In this document: piece after piece, positions 62,524 to 64,000 of the stretch
Numbering within the stretch: position 1 is the first letter of the stretch
How the letters are laid out: the number at the start of each line of letters is the position of its first letter
Assembly (NCBI RefSeq): GCF_013213835.1
Contig: NZ_JABSSU010000001.1
Location: 62,001-126,000 of the forward strand
Direction of reading: 5' to 3'
From: Winogradskyella sp.
GTDB taxonomy: Bacteria; Bacteroidota; Bacteroidia; Flavobacteriales; Flavobacteriaceae
Length of the DNA: 64,000 nt
Position numbers and translations under genes: made by a program
Notes under the pieces: generated by a model
Told to the model about the DNA's origin: nothing
What the model saw: only the letters and a program-made list of their open reading frames with translations
Databases searched by the model: none

Positions 62524-63645
62524 TCAATTAGTTGTGTTGTAAATATCTAAAGCTGGTAAAGCTTTTAGTTGAAAATCAAAGAGGCATTGATTCTCCCAAG
62601 ATGTACCTTGCGTAGATGTACTTTCGTTACCGTTAAAAGCTACCCAATCTGGTGCCCAATAACAAAATCCGATACCATGATTGTTAGGTATGTTTTTAAT
62701 CGTTTGTATTAACCATTCAAAATAAGATTTCTGACCTTGTGGTGTTGGTGGAAATTCTACTAAAGTCTGATCTAAACTCCCAATATAATTTGTTTGATTA
62801 TCGTTCCATAGTAAAGTAAATGGATAAGCAACTTCAACCATTAAAATATCCTTATTAAAAGTATTTGCAAGTTCATTGAGTTTTGATGTGACAAGGTCTA
62901 AATCTTTTATTTGAAATTGTGGATAATAGGACAAACCAATAATATCAAAATCTAAATTAAACGCTTGTAATTCATTAAAGAAAAAGATGGCATTTTCTAC
63001 ACTAGAATGGTGCAGCATTATACGTACTTTATTTTCAGTATCAACTTCTTTTAATGCTCTTATGGCTTCCGACACGAGTGCAGCATAATTTTCCCAATTA
63101 TCATTAAATTGATTCCAAACTCTGCCATAATCCCATAAAAAACCACTATCTGTTTCATTGCCAATTTGAATAATTTCTGGTAGTGTGTTTTGTCCTTTTA
63201 ATTGCTGAATAACATTTTTAGTGTAGATGTAGATTGCAACTTTAACTTGTTCAAAGGTCATGTTTTGCCAAGCAGCAGGTGGAGTTTGAGTGCCGGGATC
63301 GGCCCAATAGTCGCTATAGTGAAAGTTTAAGAGGAAATCCATGTTTTTGGCTTTAATACGTTGGGCATAAGCCTTTACATCTTCAATACCATTTTCACCA
63401 TCTTGTGGTGTATGCCAAAGTTTCAACCTTACAAGGTTTGTACCTTTAGATTGAACAAAGTCTAAAAATTCAACAGAATTGCCATTCTCATCTTTGTAGT
63501 CAATATTGTAATCTTCTAATTCACTTTGAAATGACAAATCCATGCCTTTGTAAAAAGTGGTAGTCTCATTATTTTCTGATGAGTCATCACTTTTTGTGCA
63601 AGCAACAAAAGAGAATACCGTAAGGAATAATACAAACCTTTTCAT
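62524..63645 (-). CDS. GH53 endo-beta-1,4-galactanase lipoprotein
   Basis: A 373-residue glycoside hydrolase of family 53, which cuts beta-1,4-galactan side chains of plant or algal pectin-type polymers. The lipobox FSFVACTKS (Cys-16) marks an outer-membrane lipoprotein, followed by a short acidic Ser/Glu-rich stretch. The TIM barrel holds GMDLSFQSELED, NFHYSDYWADPGTQT, the acid/base Glu-164 in IQIGNETDSGFLW and the nucleophile Glu-271 in MVEVAYPF, then CYWAPDW. It is a solitary enzyme: no SusC/SusD pair lies in the window. Confidence 0.94.
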   Translation of the reverse strand: MKRFVLFLTVFSFVACTKSDDSSENNETTTFYKGMDLSFQSELEDYNIDYKDENGNSVEFLDFVQSKGTNLVRLKLWHTPQDGENGIEDVKAYAQRIKAKNMDFLLNFHYSDYWADPGTQTPPAAWQNMTFEQVKVAIYIYTKNVIQQLKGQNTLPEIIQIGNETDSGFLWDYGRVWNQFNDNWENYAALVSEAIRALKEVDTENKVRIMLHHSSVENAIFFFNELQAFNLDFDIIGLSYYPQFQIKDLDLVTSKLNELANTFNKDILMVEVAYPFTLLWNDNQTNYIGSLDQTLVEFPPTPQGQKSYFEWLIQTIKNIPNNHGIGFCYWAPDWVAFNGNESTSTQGTSWENQCLFDFQLKALPALDIYNTTN

Positions 63646-63676
63646 AACATCGGTTTTAGCTAAAAAATCTTTTTAT

Positions 63677-63684
63677 CAAATTTA
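63677..63684 (-). promoter_or_regulatory. -7 box of the GH53 gene
   Basis: The minus strand reads TAAATTTG, an exact TAnnTTTG box, 31 nt before the GH53 start. No TTG at the ideal spacing was found. Confidence 0.5.
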
Positions 63685-63742
63685 ATGAATTTTGTTCTTA
63701 ACCTCATTGTTGTTTTCTCTTTAATAAAGTGATTAAAACTTC

Positions 63743-63750
63743 TATCTTTG
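63743..63750 (+). promoter_or_regulatory. -7 box of argS
   Basis: TATCTTTG followed by C is an exact TAnnTTTG box, 30 nt before the argS ATG. It matches the box of the TetR operon base for base. Confidence 0.65.
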
Positions 63751-63780
63751 CAGGCGTTTTAAAGCATAATAGAAAGCCAA

Positions 63781-64000
63781 ATGAAACTTCAAAGCACATT
63801 AGAATTACATGTAAAGGAAGCTGTTAGTACTTTATTTAAAGCTGAATTAGAATCTGTAGAATTTCAAGCAACACGCAAAGAGTTTGCTGGAGATATTACA
63901 GTTGTTGTGTTTCCATTGTTGCGAGTAGTCAAAGGAAATCCTGCCGTTATAGGTGAACAAATTGGACAATATCTTCAGGACAATGTAGCGTTGGTAAAAG
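63781..64000 (+). CDS. argS: Arginyl-tRNA synthetase (5' part)
   Basis: Only the first 73 codons are in the window. They read MKLQSTLELHVKEAVSTLFK and VEFQATRKEFAGDITVVVFP, then a LRVVKGNPAVIGEQIGQYL segment. This is the N-terminal Add-1 domain of class I arginyl-tRNA synthetase, which recognises the tRNA D-loop. The catalytic domain lies beyond the window. A consensus -7 box stands 30 nt upstream. Confidence 0.9.
   Translation, partial: MKLQSTLELHVKEAVSTLFKAELESVEFQATRKEFAGDITVVVFPLLRVVKGNPAVIGEQIGQYLQDNVALVK

Overview
The window is an AT-rich chromosomal segment of a member of the Bacteroidota, almost certainly a (probably marine) Flavobacteriaceae. The signs are: promoters of the TTG / TAnnTTTG type with almost no Shine-Dalgarno sequences, secreted proteins with C-terminal type IX secretion (T9SS type A) sorting domains, flavobacterial lipoprotein signals, and an uninterrupted rpsL-to-rplQ ribosomal superoperon followed by carA, eno and gltA. 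The genus cannot be fixed by eye. No rRNA, tRNA, CRISPR array, prophage or insertion sequence was recognised.

Layout. 1-3055: end of obgE, a voltage-gated-type K+ channel, a DUF4136 lipoprotein and a TPR protein. 3174-8287: a closed export operon of TetR regulator, ABC exporter, HlyD-type adaptor and TolC-type outer-membrane channel; the ABC subunit has lost most of its catalytic signature motifs. 8408-22880: mpl, a hybrid histidine kinase, PaiB-like and DUF1569 proteins, radC, a polysaccharide-deacetylase-like protein lacking its metal motifs, a YjjG-type nucleotidase, rarA, a rhomboid protease, rlmB, a T9SS-exported arylsulfotransferase-like protein and a BamA/TamA-like outer-membrane protein. 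23084-40684: rpsL rpsG fusA, then the S10, spc and alpha clusters with secY, infA, rpmJ and rpoA. Most genes here are 2-20 nt apart, but several longer spacers hold palindromes or direct repeats; a terminator fused to a promoter splits off rpsD-rpoA-rplQ.

40885-45875: carA, eno, gltA and an amidinotransferase-fold enzyme, the first three each followed by a clear intrinsic terminator. 45928-53881: an outer-membrane-type hypothetical, then leftward units rsfS-ftsH and LUD-cdsA-psd-ACBP (membrane lipid synthesis, tightly overlapped), divergent birA, and pyrE with an SRPBCC protein. 54005-64000: a NUDIX hydrolase, a repeat-containing T9SS surface protein, an M14 carboxypeptidase lipoprotein, a CtlX-type hydrolase, a CpeT/CpcT-like lipoprotein, a TPR sensor kinase, a GH53 endo-galactanase lipoprotein and the start of argS.

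The most unusual items are the motif-degenerate ABC exporter in an otherwise intact tripartite operon, the metal-site-less deacetylase homologue, a family of short palindromes plus a duplicated 80-bp element inside the ribosomal operon, terminators abutting promoters, four convergent gene pairs whose stop codons overlap, and a T9SS protein whose repeats share a DNA-identical core.
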